DNA from: VAZQ01 sp963835165
GTDB lineage: Bacteria > Pseudomonadota > Alphaproteobacteria > Rhizobiales > Xanthobacteraceae
Length of the DNA stretch: 64,000 bases
Assembly: GCA_963835165.1 (NCBI GenBank)
Contig: CAWIGD010000037.1
Span: 62,001-126,000 of the forward strand
Reading direction: 5' to 3'
Position 1 is the stretch's first letter. Each line of letters starts with the position of its first letter. Position numbers and translations under genes: made by a program. Under the pieces are notes generated by a model. That model saw only the letters and a program-made list of their open reading frames with translations. It was not told the origin of the DNA and ran no database searches. Positions 39,871-48,896 of this stretch are shown here, one piece after another.

Positions 39871-40665
39871 GTGGCCGCCGTGGCTATTGCACCGACTATT
39901 CTCGTGTTCAATTCCGGGCTCGGAGGCCTCACCGTGTTTCGCGAGGTCCTCAAGGCGCGCCCCGATGCTCGCTACGTCTACGTCGCCGATGATGCTTTCT
40001 TTCCCTATGGCGACCATGGCGAGACCGAGCTGGTCGCACGTGTGGTTGCCCTCACGGGGGAACTGATCGAGGCCCATCGTCCCGATCTCATCGTCATCGC
40101 CTGCAACACCGCCTCCACGTTGGTCCTGCCCCATCTGCGCGCGCGGTTCTCGGTTCCGTTCGTCGGCACGGTGCCAGCGATCAAGCCGGCCTGCGCGCAG
40201 TCGGTCACCAAGCGCGTGACCGTGCTCGGCACCGAGGCGACGGTCAGCCGGGAATACACCCGTGCGCTGATACGCGACTTCGCCAACGGCGCCGACGTCG
40301 CGCTCGTCGGCTCGGCGCGGCTCGCGGCATTCGCGGAGGCGGAATTGCATGGCACGCCGGTCGCCGACCAGTTGATCGCGGAGGAGCTCACGCCCTGCTT
40401 CGTCGATGGAGGCGGACGGCGCACCGACACGATCGTGCTCGCCTGCACGCATTATCCGCTGCTGCTCGACCGTCTGGCGCGGCTCGCCCCATGGCCGGTC
40501 GCCTTCATCGATCCCGCACCGGCGATCGCCCGGCGAGTGACCGATTTGATTGGCCCCAGGGCCAGTGGCGAGACGCCGGTCCCGGCGCGAATCGCCTTCA
40601 CGTCTGGCCGCCCGCCCTCGGCCACGCTCGAGGTGGCGCTCAAGCGTTTCCGGATCGGCGCCTGA
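39871..40665 (+). CDS. murI: Glutamate racemase
   Basis: 264-residue racemase making D-glutamate for peptidoglycan. The two catalytic cysteines are present: CNTAST (Cys78) and CTHYPLL (Cys192, His194). The N-terminal loop reads LVFNSGLGGLTV, where the family has Asp (FDSG); here it is Asn14. I start at the GTG at 39871 (MAAVAIAPTI); a GTG 3 codons later is possible and long upstream extension is not protein-like. No obvious ribosome site. Confidence 0.88.
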   Translation: MAAVAIAPTILVFNSGLGGLTVFREVLKARPDARYVYVADDAFFPYGDHGETELVARVVALTGELIEAHRPDLIVIACNTASTLVLPHLRARFSVPFVGTVPAIKPACAQSVTKRVTVLGTEATVSREYTRALIRDFANGADVALVGSARLAAFAEAELHGTPVADQLIAEELTPCFVDGGGRRTDTIVLACTHYPLLLDRLARLAPWPVAFIDPAPAIARRVTDLIGPRASGETPVPARIAFTSGRPPSATLEVALKRFRIGA

Positions 40666-40837
40666 GCCGGCGGCGGAACGGGAAAAGGGGATGACGCGCG
40701 GTGGCGGCAACGGTTTCCGATTCCACCGGAGGGAAAACCGCTCTAGCATCGCAGGCGGGCCAAGACAGGCGGGTCACCACAACCAGCCAATACAAGCGGC
40801 CCAAGCCGGTGGGTTTCCTGCGACGGGGGCGCAAGCA

Positions 40838-41158
40838 ATGGCAAGCGAAACTCAGACCATCCGACGAACCGTGCAATTCAAGTTCACCCTGCCGGCGGCG
40901 AATTCCAGCCAACTGGCATCGCTGTTGCGATCGGCGGCGCCGTTCTACGAGGCGTTCGGGGGGCGGCGGATGCGCCTGCTGCAGAACGTCGACGATCCCG
41001 CCCGGTTCATCCACGAGATCGAATACGACACCCACGAGGTCATCGAGCTCAACCGCCAGCGCGTCGCCAGTGACCCGCAGGTCCAGGCCTATCTGCGGAC
41101 CTGGCGCTCGTTCTTTCCCGGGTCGGTCGAAATCGACGTCTACCAGGAGGCGGTATAG
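40838..41158 (+). CDS. Dimeric alpha-beta barrel domain protein
   Basis: 106 residues. The pattern RRTVQFKFTLPAANSSQLAS, RRMRLLQNVDDPARFIHEIE and HEVIELNRQRVASDPQVQAY resembles NIPSNAP/antibiotic-monooxygenase-like ferredoxin folds, with a short hydrophobic core and no catalytic motif. Start at MASETQ; an earlier in-frame ATG at 40691 has AAAAGGGG upstream and would add 49 residues of unlikely sequence. Function unknown. Confidence 0.65.
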   Translation: MASETQTIRRTVQFKFTLPAANSSQLASLLRSAAPFYEAFGGRRMRLLQNVDDPARFIHEIEYDTHEVIELNRQRVASDPQVQAYLRTWRSFFPGSVEIDVYQEAV

Positions 41159-41171
41159 GCCGGTTGGACCT

Positions 41172-41216
41172 GAGCGGTTTGACCTCAGCGGGTTTGACGT
41201 CAGCGGGTTTGACTTG
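41172..41216. repeat. Tandem ~15-bp repeat upstream of rpsD
   Basis: Three head-to-tail copies of AGCGGGTTTGAC with 2-3 variable bases (41173-41186, 41187-41201, 41202-41216); a weaker copy precedes them. Noncoding, about 170 nt upstream of the rpsD start. The rest of 41217-41382 is GC-rich and holds the rpsD leader. Confidence 0.6.
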
Positions 41217-41382
41217 GCCCTGCTTTCGCCCTAAAAACCGGCCGCGACGCGGGCTTTCGGGCCCGCGCAGCGTTTCGCGACCCGCGGTTTTGCCCGACGC
41301 TTCGGCCAAAACCTGTCGGTTCCGGCAAAGCCGGGACAGAGGAGGGCGCGATCCTCGAGAACGCAATCAACATGAGGACGCG

Positions 41383-42000
41383 ATGACCAAGCGCCACGAG
41401 GCGAAGTACAAGATCGACCGCCGTATGGGCCAGAACGTCTGGGGCCGCCCGAAGAGCCCCGTCAATCGCCGCGAATACGGCCCCGGCCAGCACGGCCAGC
41501 GCCGCAAGGGCAAGCTCTCCGACTACGGCGTTCAATTGCGCGCCAAGCAGAAACTGCGCGGCTATTACGGCAACATTTCCGAGCGTCAATTCCGCGGCAT
41601 CTACGCCGAAGCCATCCGCATGAAGGGCGATTCCGGCGCCAACATGATCGGACTGCTCGAGCGCCGGCTCGACGCCATGATTTACCGGTCGAAGTTCGTG
41701 CCGACGGTGTTTGCCGCGCGCCAGTTCGTCAACCATGGCCACGTCAAGGTGAATGGCCAGCGCGTGACCATCTCGAGCTACCGGGTCAAAGTCGGCGAGG
41801 TCATCGAGGTCAAGGACAAGTCGAAGCAGCTTGCGCTGGTGCTGGAAGCGACCGGCCTCGGGGAGCGCGACGTGCCGGACTATATCGAGGTCGATCACTC
41901 CAAGATGACGGCGAAGCTCACGCGCATCCCGCAGATCACCGAGGTGCCCTACCCCGTGCAGATGGAGCCGCATCTGGTGGTCGAGTTCTATTCGCGCTGA
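41383..42000 (+). CDS. rpsD: 30S ribosomal protein S4
   Basis: 205 residues, the usual alphaproteobacterial length. MTKRHEAKYKIDRRMGQNVW, then GLLERRLDAMIYRSKFVPTV and the S4 RNA-binding domain (FVNHGHVKVNGQRVTISSYR). Primary 16S rRNA-binding protein in 30S assembly. Monocistronic here, with a long leader where autogenous control is possible. Confidence 0.97.
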   Translation: MTKRHEAKYKIDRRMGQNVWGRPKSPVNRREYGPGQHGQRRKGKLSDYGVQLRAKQKLRGYYGNISERQFRGIYAEAIRMKGDSGANMIGLLERRLDAMIYRSKFVPTVFAARQFVNHGHVKVNGQRVTISSYRVKVGEVIEVKDKSKQLALVLEATGLGERDVPDYIEVDHSKMTAKLTRIPQITEVPYPVQMEPHLVVEFYSR

Positions 42001-42026
42001 CGTTCAATCGCGCTGACGCGTAGATG

Positions 42027-42049
42027 GCGGCCGTCCTTGGGGCGGCCGC
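42027..42049 (+). terminator. Possible terminator hairpin after rpsD
   Basis: Stem GCGGCCG (42027-42033) / CGGCCGC (42043-42049), 26 nt after the rpsD stop. No T-run, so only moderately supported. Confidence 0.4.
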
Positions 42050-42172
42050 TTGCGTCTGATGGGCAGCGCTTAGACGCTCATGCTACGCTGCCGATGCGAG
42101 ACGCGGCGCCGATCGCCGCGCTTCTCTCCGCACGCGTCAGGTTCGGATCCCGCTCAAAAGGAGAAACATCGC

Positions 42173-43504
42173 ATGGCCGCGGTTGTGCCTGCGGGAACGG
42201 ACGGATGGGGCTTCAAGCTCGCGGCCTCCGCGCTTGTGCTGGCGACTTTGTCCTGGCCGCGGGCCGCCGACGCGCAATCGCCCAAGCTTGAAGCGGCCTA
42301 TGTGGTGCTCGGTCCGCGGGGTCCGGTGGCACGCGCGGTGCTGGCGCAGGCGAGCGCTTGCCCCACCATCACCATCGACGGCACGCAGCAGCCGATGAAC
42401 GTTCGCGCGCTCCCCGACGCCACGTTCCCGGTCCTGGTGTGCGAACTTCCGATTCCCGCGGGCGTCACCTCGGCAAGCGTCGAGAATTTGCCGCTCCCCC
42501 TGCCCAAGCCCACCCTGAAGTCGATCGCCGCATTCGGCGACACCGGCTGCCGCCTCAAGGCCGCGAAAGCCACGGCCAAGGGTGGTAACACCGCCGCCGA
42601 CGACGAGGATCGGGGCAAATTCCAGGACTGCAACAACCCCGCGCTGTGGCCGTTCGTGCAGGTGTCCCGGAGCGTCGCGGACGCCAAGCCCGACCTCGTC
42701 ATCCACCTCGGTGACTACCTCTACCGCGAGAGTGCCTGCCCGCAGGGCGACGCCGGCTGTGCGCGTAGCCCTTTTGGCGACGATTGGCCAACCTGGAAGG
42801 CGGATTTTTTCGCGCCTGCGGCACCGGCGCTGCTCGCGGCACCGTGGATTGTCGTGCGCGGCAATCACGAGATCTGCCGCCGCGCCGGGCGGGGTTATTT
42901 CAGGCTGCTCGACCCGACGCCCGCTCAGACGACGTCGGCTCAGGCACCGCCCTGCATCGACTTGATCCCGCAGTTCACCGTCACGCTGGGCGAGCAGTCG
43001 TTCATCGTCCTGGACTCGAGCAATGCCGCCGATATCTGTCCGTGCGATCCCGCCCCCTACGCGGCGGAATTCGCGGCCATGAAGCCCAAGCCCGGCGCGT
43101 GGCTCCTCACCCATCGCCCGGTCTGGGGCTTCGGTCCACGCCGCCGAACGGTCAATGCCTCTTTGCAGGAAGCGTTGGCGAACTGGAACGGCAAGCTGCC
43201 CGACGGCATCGAACTCGCCGTGGCCGGCCATATCCACGTCGTGGAGGTGTTGAGCTTCGCCGACAAGCGCAGCCCGCAATTCGTGCTCGGCACCGGCGGC
43301 ACGCTGCTCGCCGGCAAGATCAAGCCCGACCTCACCGGCGAGACGATCGCAGGCAGGCGGGTGGCCTTCGGTCGTTCCGACCACCGCTTCGGCTTTGCGA
43401 TGATCGAGCCCGCGGCGGGCGGTTACGCCGCGACCTTCCGCGATACCAGCAGCGCGAAGCTGTTCGCCTGCAAGATCGCGGCCGGGCAAATCGCCTGCGA
43501 CTAG
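42173..43504 (+). CDS. Secreted metallophosphoesterase
   Basis: 443 residues: signal peptide (LAASALVLATLSWPRAADAQ), then calcineurin-like metal motifs GDTG (Asp123), GDYLY (Asp181), GNHE (Asn231, His232), LTHRPVWG, and GHIHVVE. Several cysteines in short pairs (CPQGDAGC, CPCDP) suggest disulfides. AAAAGGAG precedes the ATG. Phosphatase or phosphodiesterase in the periplasm; substrate unknown. Confidence 0.88.
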   Translation: MAAVVPAGTDGWGFKLAASALVLATLSWPRAADAQSPKLEAAYVVLGPRGPVARAVLAQASACPTITIDGTQQPMNVRALPDATFPVLVCELPIPAGVTSASVENLPLPLPKPTLKSIAAFGDTGCRLKAAKATAKGGNTAADDEDRGKFQDCNNPALWPFVQVSRSVADAKPDLVIHLGDYLYRESACPQGDAGCARSPFGDDWPTWKADFFAPAAPALLAAPWIVVRGNHEICRRAGRGYFRLLDPTPAQTTSAQAPPCIDLIPQFTVTLGEQSFIVLDSSNAADICPCDPAPYAAEFAAMKPKPGAWLLTHRPVWGFGPRRRTVNASLQEALANWNGKLPDGIELAVAGHIHVVEVLSFADKRSPQFVLGTGGTLLAGKIKPDLTGETIAGRRVAFGRSDHRFGFAMIEPAAGGYAATFRDTSSAKLFACKIAAGQIACD

Positions 43505-43555
43505 CAAACCCTCAGCTCCGCTGCCGCCTTGCGGTTGACACGCAGGGCGCGCCGG

Positions 43556-44399
43556 TCAGCCTGTCCTGCGATAGACGTATTCATCGCAGCCGGAGCCGAA
43601 CAGGCCGATGGTGAGCGGGACTGGTGAAGCTGCGCACGTGGACAAAGCCGATCCGCCGCATGAACGCCTCGACCTCGGGCGCGGAGATCGATTCGTAGGG
43701 ATATCCGCCCATCCAGTCGTGCACGTCGTGGCCGAACTCCATGCCGCGCTGGCTGTGATAATTCGCCACGTAAGCGCGAAAGTCGCCACCGCCAAGCCCA
43801 ATCCGCAGGCGCAGCAGCGCGGTATAGATTGCGCGCGCGGCGCGCTGCGCCCGCGGCGACGCCGCGGCGTACCAGCGCTTTTCGCGCCGCCAGAACCCGC
43901 ACATGCGGGTGCGGTGATAAAGCGCAAACGCGAAGTGGCCTCCGGGCGCAACCGCCTGCGCCGCGCGCTGCAACGCTTCGTGCATCGCGCCGGTATGGTG
44001 CAGCACGCCCCAGGAATAGACCACGTCGAAAGCACCTGACGTCTCCGGTGCGAGCTCGAACACGCTCGATTGCCGGATATCGGAGGGAATTTGCGGCGCG
44101 TGCTGGCGCAGCACGGCGCGCGCGGTCTCGACCGCCACCGGATCGAGATCGACGGCGACAATACGCGCAGCGCCGAGCCGGGCAGCAGCGACCGCGTGCA
44201 GGCCGGACCCGCAGCCGACATCCAGGAAGGATTTGCCGGCGAGCCCGTCCTCGCCGAGGAGACGCACGAGGCCGCGTTCAGCTTGCGCAACGCGCGCATC
44301 GTCGATGATGGCGGAGTAGCTGGCCCAGTTCTGCCCAAAGGCGAAATGGGTCGAGAGCTCCTTGAGCGCGGGCGGCGCGGCCGGCGGCTTGGCGCTCAT
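43556..44399 (-). CDS. Class I SAM-dependent methyltransferase with a C-terminal frameshift
   Basis: Rossmann methyltransferase of ~280 residues. Motif I FLDVGCGSGLHAVAAARLGA, motif II AVDLDPVAVE, and VVYSWGVLHHTGAMHEAL. The main frame would stop at 43581 with an unlikely tail (SPAHHRPVRLRLR). One frame over, the same DNA reads LTIGLFGSGCDEYVYRR to 43556, the expected family ending. A single extra base in the CCC run at about 43621-43625 explains this. Substrate unknown. Confidence 0.78.
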
Positions 44400-44439
44400 T
44401 CAAGCGGAGCCAGGCCAAGCCGCGGAGCAAGGCACCAGG

Positions 44440-44778
44440 TCAGGCCGAAGCGCTCTCGCCCACGGTCACGCCCTTCTCCTTCAACAGGCCCTGCAGTTCG
44501 CCGGCCTGAAACATCTCGCGGATGATGTCGCAGCCGCCGACGAACTCGCCCTTGACGTAGAGCTGCGGGATGGTCGGCCAGTTCGAATAGGACTTGATGC
44601 CTTCGCGCAGGTCGTCCGAATCGAGCACGTTCAAGCCCTTGTAGGTCACGCCGAGGTGATCGAGGATCTGCACCACCTGCCCGGAAAAGCCGCACATCGG
44701 AAACTGGGGCGTTCCCTTCATGAACAGCACCACATCGTTGCCTTTGAGCTCGTTGTCGATGAATTGCTCGATCGCCAT
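44440..44778 (-). CDS. grxD: Monothiol glutaredoxin (Grx4 family)
   Basis: 112-residue CGFS-type glutaredoxin: MKGTPQFPMCGFSGQVVQIL with Cys29, WPTIPQLYVKGEFVGGCDII. Carries [2Fe-2S] clusters, often with BolA, whose gene lies nearby on the same strand. A RidA gene sits between them here. Confidence 0.95.
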   Translation of the reverse strand: MAIEQFIDNELKGNDVVLFMKGTPQFPMCGFSGQVVQILDHLGVTYKGLNVLDSDDLREGIKSYSNWPTIPQLYVKGEFVGGCDIIREMFQAGELQGLLKEKGVTVGESASA

Positions 44779-44881
44779 GGAACCCTCGCTTGTCGGCGGA
44801 GCGCCTGCGGCGCTCCCATCAATTTGGGGTATATGTAGCGTAGCACCGGGCTGAGCCCAAGGCCCAAGGCCCCCGGGCCGG

Positions 44882-45346
44882 TCACTTTTTCACCGGCGCA
44901 TAAAATGTGCCTTCCACCTCGAAAATGTCGTCCTGATTTAGGCGGTGAACCTCCACGATCGTACGCGGCGGATAGGGTCCTTTCCCCCACAGCTCTTCCT
45001 GGACCTTGTTCACAAGCGGCCGAAATCGAAACATATCGGTCACGTAGACGACAATGCGCGCGCAGTCCTGCAGGCTGGCACCTTCCGATGCCGCGATCAT
45101 CTGCATGTTGAGAAATCCCTGGCGGATGCGGGCCTCGTCGCCCTGGACGAGCGCGTTGGTCTTCGGATCGATACCGCGCATACCCGCAACATAGACAAAA
45201 TCACCCGCGCGGGCGCCGAGGTCCCAGGTGCCAGTGGTCTTGATCGCACCCGCAGGCGCCAGCGTCTTGACGCCATTGGGCGATTGAGCGGCGGCAGGGC
45301 CCGTCAACGCGACCAGTGCGGCCGCGGTCACAGCCAGTCGGTTCAT
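44882..45346 (-). CDS. RidA-family protein with signal peptide
   Basis: 154 residues. Signal peptide MNRLAVTAAALVALTGPAAAQ, then a RidA/YjgF chorismate-mutase-like fold: FVYVAGMRGIDPKTNALVQG, ARIVVYVTDMFRFRPLVNKV, and PPRTIVEVHRLNQDDIFEVE. The conserved Arg of RidA deaminases is present (PPRT). RidA removes reactive enamines in the cytoplasm; export of this copy is unusual. Lies between bolA and grxD. Confidence 0.85.
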   Translation of the reverse strand: MNRLAVTAAALVALTGPAAAQSPNGVKTLAPAGAIKTTGTWDLGARAGDFVYVAGMRGIDPKTNALVQGDEARIRQGFLNMQMIAASEGASLQDCARIVVYVTDMFRFRPLVNKVQEELWGKGPYPPRTIVEVHRLNQDDIFEVEGTFYAPVKK

Positions 45347-45370
45347 CGTAAGCCCCTCTTTGCTGCGGCC

Positions 45371-45607
45371 TCACTGCTCGGGCGTGCCGGTCTGCAGGGC
45401 GAGGGCGTGCAGCTTGCCGCCCATTTCTCCCTTGAGCGCCTCGTACACGATCTGATGCTGCTGCACCCGTGATTTGCCGCGGAACAATTCGGCCAGCACG
45501 GTCGCGGCGTAGTGGTCGCCGTCCCCGGCCAGATCGCGAATCGTCACCGCGGCATCCGGAATGCGCACCTTGATCAGCCGCTCGATCTCGCTCGCATCCA
45601 TTGCCAT
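45371..45607 (-). CDS. bolA: BolA family protein
   Basis: 78 residues with a BolA fold: IERLIKVRIPDAAVTIRDLA, YAATVLAELFRGKSRVQQHQ, IVYEALKGEMGGKLHALALQ. The invariant His lies in QHQIVY. Partners with monothiol glutaredoxin in Fe-S handling. GGGAGAT precedes the ATG at 45607; an ATG two codons on is alternative. Ends 25 nt before the RidA start. Confidence 0.93.
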   Translation of the reverse strand: MAMDASEIERLIKVRIPDAAVTIRDLAGDGDHYAATVLAELFRGKSRVQQHQIVYEALKGEMGGKLHALALQTGTPEQ

Positions 45608-45724
45608 AGCAATCTCCCATGCGCTTTCAGGCGAGGCAGGCCCCGTCCGCCATGCAAAAACGCGACCAACGCAAGGATTCCCACGCGATTTCCGACGATG
45701 CGTCATCGGAGACCACTTTACGCA

Positions 45725-48001
45725 TCAGGCCGGCCCGCCGGCCATGTAGGCGGGCAGCCAGCCCTCGAAGCGCTCGCGCAGTTTTGCGACCAGAATGGGG
45801 CGCTCGTCCTGCAGCGTCAATGCATCCCCGCCGGTAAGGCCCAGCTGCCGCGCCGGGATGCCGGCCGCCCTGGCCCGCGCCATCACCTTCTCGGCCACGT
45901 CGGCGTCGACCGTCACCACGTAGCGTCCCTGCTCTTCGCCGAACCAGAAGGCGTGGGCTGCAAGCGGTGCGCGATCGAGTTCGGCCCCGATGCCGGACGC
46001 CATCGCCATTTCGGCGAGCGCGACCAGGAGCCCGCCGTCCGAGACATCATGGACAGCGGTGGCGATGCCCTCGGCGATCAACGCGCGGACGAGATCCCCG
46101 GTGACCCGCTCGGCCGCAAGATCGACGGGCGGCGGCGCGCCGTCTTCGCGCTCGCAGATTTCGCGCAGGTAGAGCGACTGTCCGAGCCAGCCATTGGCCT
46201 CGCCGAGGAGCAAAATGGCCTCGTCGACGGCCTTGAAGGCGAGCGTCGCCGACTTGGTGAAATCGTCGATGAGGCCGACCCCACCGATCGTGGGCGTCGG
46301 CAGGATCGCCCGGCCATTGGTCTCGTTGTAGAGCGAGACATTGCCCGACACGACCGGGAAATCGAGCGCCTTGCAGGCCTCGGCGATGCCGCGAATCGCA
46401 CCGACCACCTGACCCATGATCTCAGGCCGCTCGGGATTGCCGAAATTGAGATTGTCGGTAACGGCAAGCGGTCGCGCGCCCACCGCGACGAGGTTGCGCC
46501 AGGCTTCGGCGACCGCCTGCTTGCCGCCTTCGAACGGATCGGCCTCGCAGTAGCGCGGGGTCACGTCGCACGTCAGCGCGAGCGCCTTGGGGCCATCATG
46601 GATGCGCACCACCGCGGCATCGCCGCCGGGCCGCTGCACGGTGTTGCCGAGGATGACGTGATCGTACTGCTCCCACACCCACCGCTTGGAGCAGAGATCG
46701 GGCGAGCCGATCAGCCTCAGCAATGCCTCGGCGGTCGCAATCGGCGGCGTGACGTCGGCGGCCTTGAGCACCGGCGGTTTCGGAGTTTCCACATGCGGGC
46801 GGTCATAGATCGGCGCTTCGTCGCCCAGTTCCTTGATCGGGAGGTCAGCCATCTCCTTGCCGCCGTGGCGCACGATGAAGCGTTTGGTCGGCGTGGTTTC
46901 GCCGACCACGGCAAAGTCGAGCCCCCATTTCCGGAAGATCGCCTCGGCCTCCTGCTCCTTCTCCGGCTTGAGCACCATGAGCATGCGCTCCTGGCTCTCC
47001 GAGAGCATCATCTCGTAGGCGCTCATGCCGGTCTCGCGGCACGGCACGCGATCGAGATCGAGCGTCACGCCGAGATCGCCCTTGGCACCCATCTCGACCG
47101 CCGAGCAGGTCAGCCCGGCCGCGCCCATGTCCTGAATGGCTATGACGCAGTCCTTCGCCATGATTTCGAGACAGGCCTCGAGCAGAAGTTTTTCCGCGAA
47201 CGGATCGCCGACCTGCACGGTCGGGCGCTTTTCCTCGGTGCCCTCGCCGAATTCGGCCGACGCCATGGTGGCGCCGTGGATGCCGTCGCGACCGGTCTTG
47301 GATCCGAGATACACGATCGGCATGCCGACGCCGGAGGCGGCGGCATAAAAGATCTTGTCGGTCTGCGCGAGGCCCACCGCCATCGCGTTCACCAGACAGT
47401 TGCCGTCATAGCGGGTGTGAAAACGCACCGAGCCGCCGACGGTGGGCACGCCGAAGGAATTGCCGTAGCCGCCGATGCCGGCCACCACCCCCGAGACCAC
47501 ATGGCGGGTCCTGGCGTGCGCCGGCGCTCCGAAGGACAGCGCATTGAGACAGGCGATCGGTCGCGCGCCCATGGTGAAGACGTCGCGCAAGATGCCACCG
47601 ACGCCGGTGGCCGCGCCTTGATAGGGCTCGATGTAGCTTGGATGGTTGTGGCTCTCCATCTTGAACACGACCGCGAGCCCGTCACCGATATCGATCACGC
47701 CGGCGTTCTCGCCCGGCCCCTGGATCACCCACGGCGCTTGCGTCGGCAGCGTGCGCAGATGGATTTTCGAGGACTTGTACGAGCAGTGCTCGTTCCACAT
47801 GGCCGAGAAAATGCCCAGCTCGGTGATCGAGGGCTCGCGGCCGATGAGATCGAGGACGCGCTGATATTCGTCGGGCTTGAGACCGTGCGCCGCGACCAGC
47901 TCAGGGGTGATCTTCACACCCTTGGCGCTGTCCGGCCGCGCCCTCCGGGCCGCCGGTTGCTTGGTCGTTCGCGCCGGCGGTCTTTTGGATGTCCTAGCCA
48001 T
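45725..48001 (-). CDS. purL: Phosphoribosylformylglycinamidine synthase subunit PurL
   Basis: 758-residue small-type PurL; works with PurQ (glutaminase) and PurS. ELGIFSAMWNEHCSYKSSK, VVFKMESHNHPSYIEPYQGA, GGILRDVFTMGARPIACLNA and FFYAAASG-like TDKIFYAAASGVGMP are typical. The N-terminal ~25 residues (MARTSKRPPARTTKQPAARR) are a basic extension ahead of the usual start. Same strand and order as purQ, purS and purC, though with inserted genes. Confidence 0.95.
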   Translation of the reverse strand: MARTSKRPPARTTKQPAARRARPDSAKGVKITPELVAAHGLKPDEYQRVLDLIGREPSITELGIFSAMWNEHCSYKSSKIHLRTLPTQAPWVIQGPGENAGVIDIGDGLAVVFKMESHNHPSYIEPYQGAATGVGGILRDVFTMGARPIACLNALSFGAPAHARTRHVVSGVVAGIGGYGNSFGVPTVGGSVRFHTRYDGNCLVNAMAVGLAQTDKIFYAAASGVGMPIVYLGSKTGRDGIHGATMASAEFGEGTEEKRPTVQVGDPFAEKLLLEACLEIMAKDCVIAIQDMGAAGLTCSAVEMGAKGDLGVTLDLDRVPCRETGMSAYEMMLSESQERMLMVLKPEKEQEAEAIFRKWGLDFAVVGETTPTKRFIVRHGGKEMADLPIKELGDEAPIYDRPHVETPKPPVLKAADVTPPIATAEALLRLIGSPDLCSKRWVWEQYDHVILGNTVQRPGGDAAVVRIHDGPKALALTCDVTPRYCEADPFEGGKQAVAEAWRNLVAVGARPLAVTDNLNFGNPERPEIMGQVVGAIRGIAEACKALDFPVVSGNVSLYNETNGRAILPTPTIGGVGLIDDFTKSATLAFKAVDEAILLLGEANGWLGQSLYLREICEREDGAPPPVDLAAERVTGDLVRALIAEGIATAVHDVSDGGLLVALAEMAMASGIGAELDRAPLAAHAFWFGEEQGRYVVTVDADVAEKVMARARAAGIPARQLGLTGGDALTLQDERPILVAKLRERFEGWLPAYMAGGPA

Positions 48002-48134
48002 GGGGCCTAAATGTCATTGCCGGCCGCGGCCGGCAATCCACCACAACGCGAGTTCCACAGCATCGTGCGCGCAGGCCAAACCTGCATGGCGCCCATGAAT
48101 GAGGCATGTGCAAGGGCGCCACGGAGTTTGTCTG

Positions 48135-48837
48135 CTATGCAGCCTGCTTGAAGTGATCAGTCAGCCCCGCGAACAGACCGCGCCCATCGGTCGCGCCGAG
48201 CACTGCTTCGACGTGGTTCTCCGGATGCGGCATCATGCCCAGCACGTTGCGCTTGTCGTTGAGCACTCCGGCGATGGCGTTGGTCGCGCCGTTGAGGTTC
48301 CACGCGGGATCGAGCGTCCCATCGGGAGCGGCGTAACGGAACAGCACCCTGCCCTCGCCTTCAAGCCGCGCGATGGTCTCCTTCGTCGGCGACGTAGTTG
48401 CCCTCGCCGTGCGCGACCGGCACGCGGATCACCTGGCCGGCATTGTAGCCGCGGGTGAACGGAGTGTCCGATCGCTCGACGCGCAGATAAACGTCTCGGC
48501 AGATGAATTTCAGCGCCGCATTGCGCATCAACACGCCGGGTAGAAGGCCCGCTTCGCAGAGAATCTGGAAGCCGTTGCAGACGCCGAGCAGCAGCCCGCC
48601 GCGCTCGGCATGGGCACGCACGGCGTCCATGATCGGCGCGCGCGCCGCAATCGCGCCGCAGCGCAGGTAGTCGCCGTAGGAGAAGCCGCCCGGCACCACG
48701 ACGAGATCGGTGCCCGCGGGCAATTCGGTGTCGGCATGCCAGACCATCGCCGGCGCGCGCCCTGATATGAGCTTGAGCGCGCGCGCCATGTCATGCTCGC
48801 GATTGATGCCGGGAAAGACCAGGACGGCGGATTTCAT
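48135..48837 (-). pseudogene. purQ: Phosphoribosylformylglycinamidine synthase subunit PurQ, frameshifted
   Basis: Class I glutaminase. MKSAVLVFPGINREHDMARA, VVVPGGFSYGDYLRCGAIA, and the nucleophile Cys in LLLGVCNGFQILCEAGLLPG. The frame breaks after HGEGNYVADE at about 48378-48384. Removing one base in GAAGGAGACC restores ETIARLEGEGRVLFRYAAP, and the frame then runs to 48135 through NVLGMMPHPENHVEAVLGAT with the triad His and Glu. Essential for purine synthesis, so a sequencing indel is more likely than true loss. Confidence 0.88.
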
Positions 48838-48896
48838 CTAGGATCCCGATTCCGAGGTTCGCAAGATATCGCCCCACACCCTGTGAATCCACCGCA
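48838..48896. repeat. Short relative of the pcaB-pcaD hairpin element
   Basis: Contains TCCCGATTCCGAGGTTCGCAA and, 30 nt on, AATCCACCGCACT, matching the two ends of the 15141-15279 element (one mismatch in the first block). Only one hairpin arm remains. Fills the purQ-upstream gap. Confidence 0.5.

Noticed and set aside
45512..48010. Plus-strand open frame of 832 codons over purL
   Set aside because: Antisense shadow of purL; no domain signatures and no start with a ribosome site.
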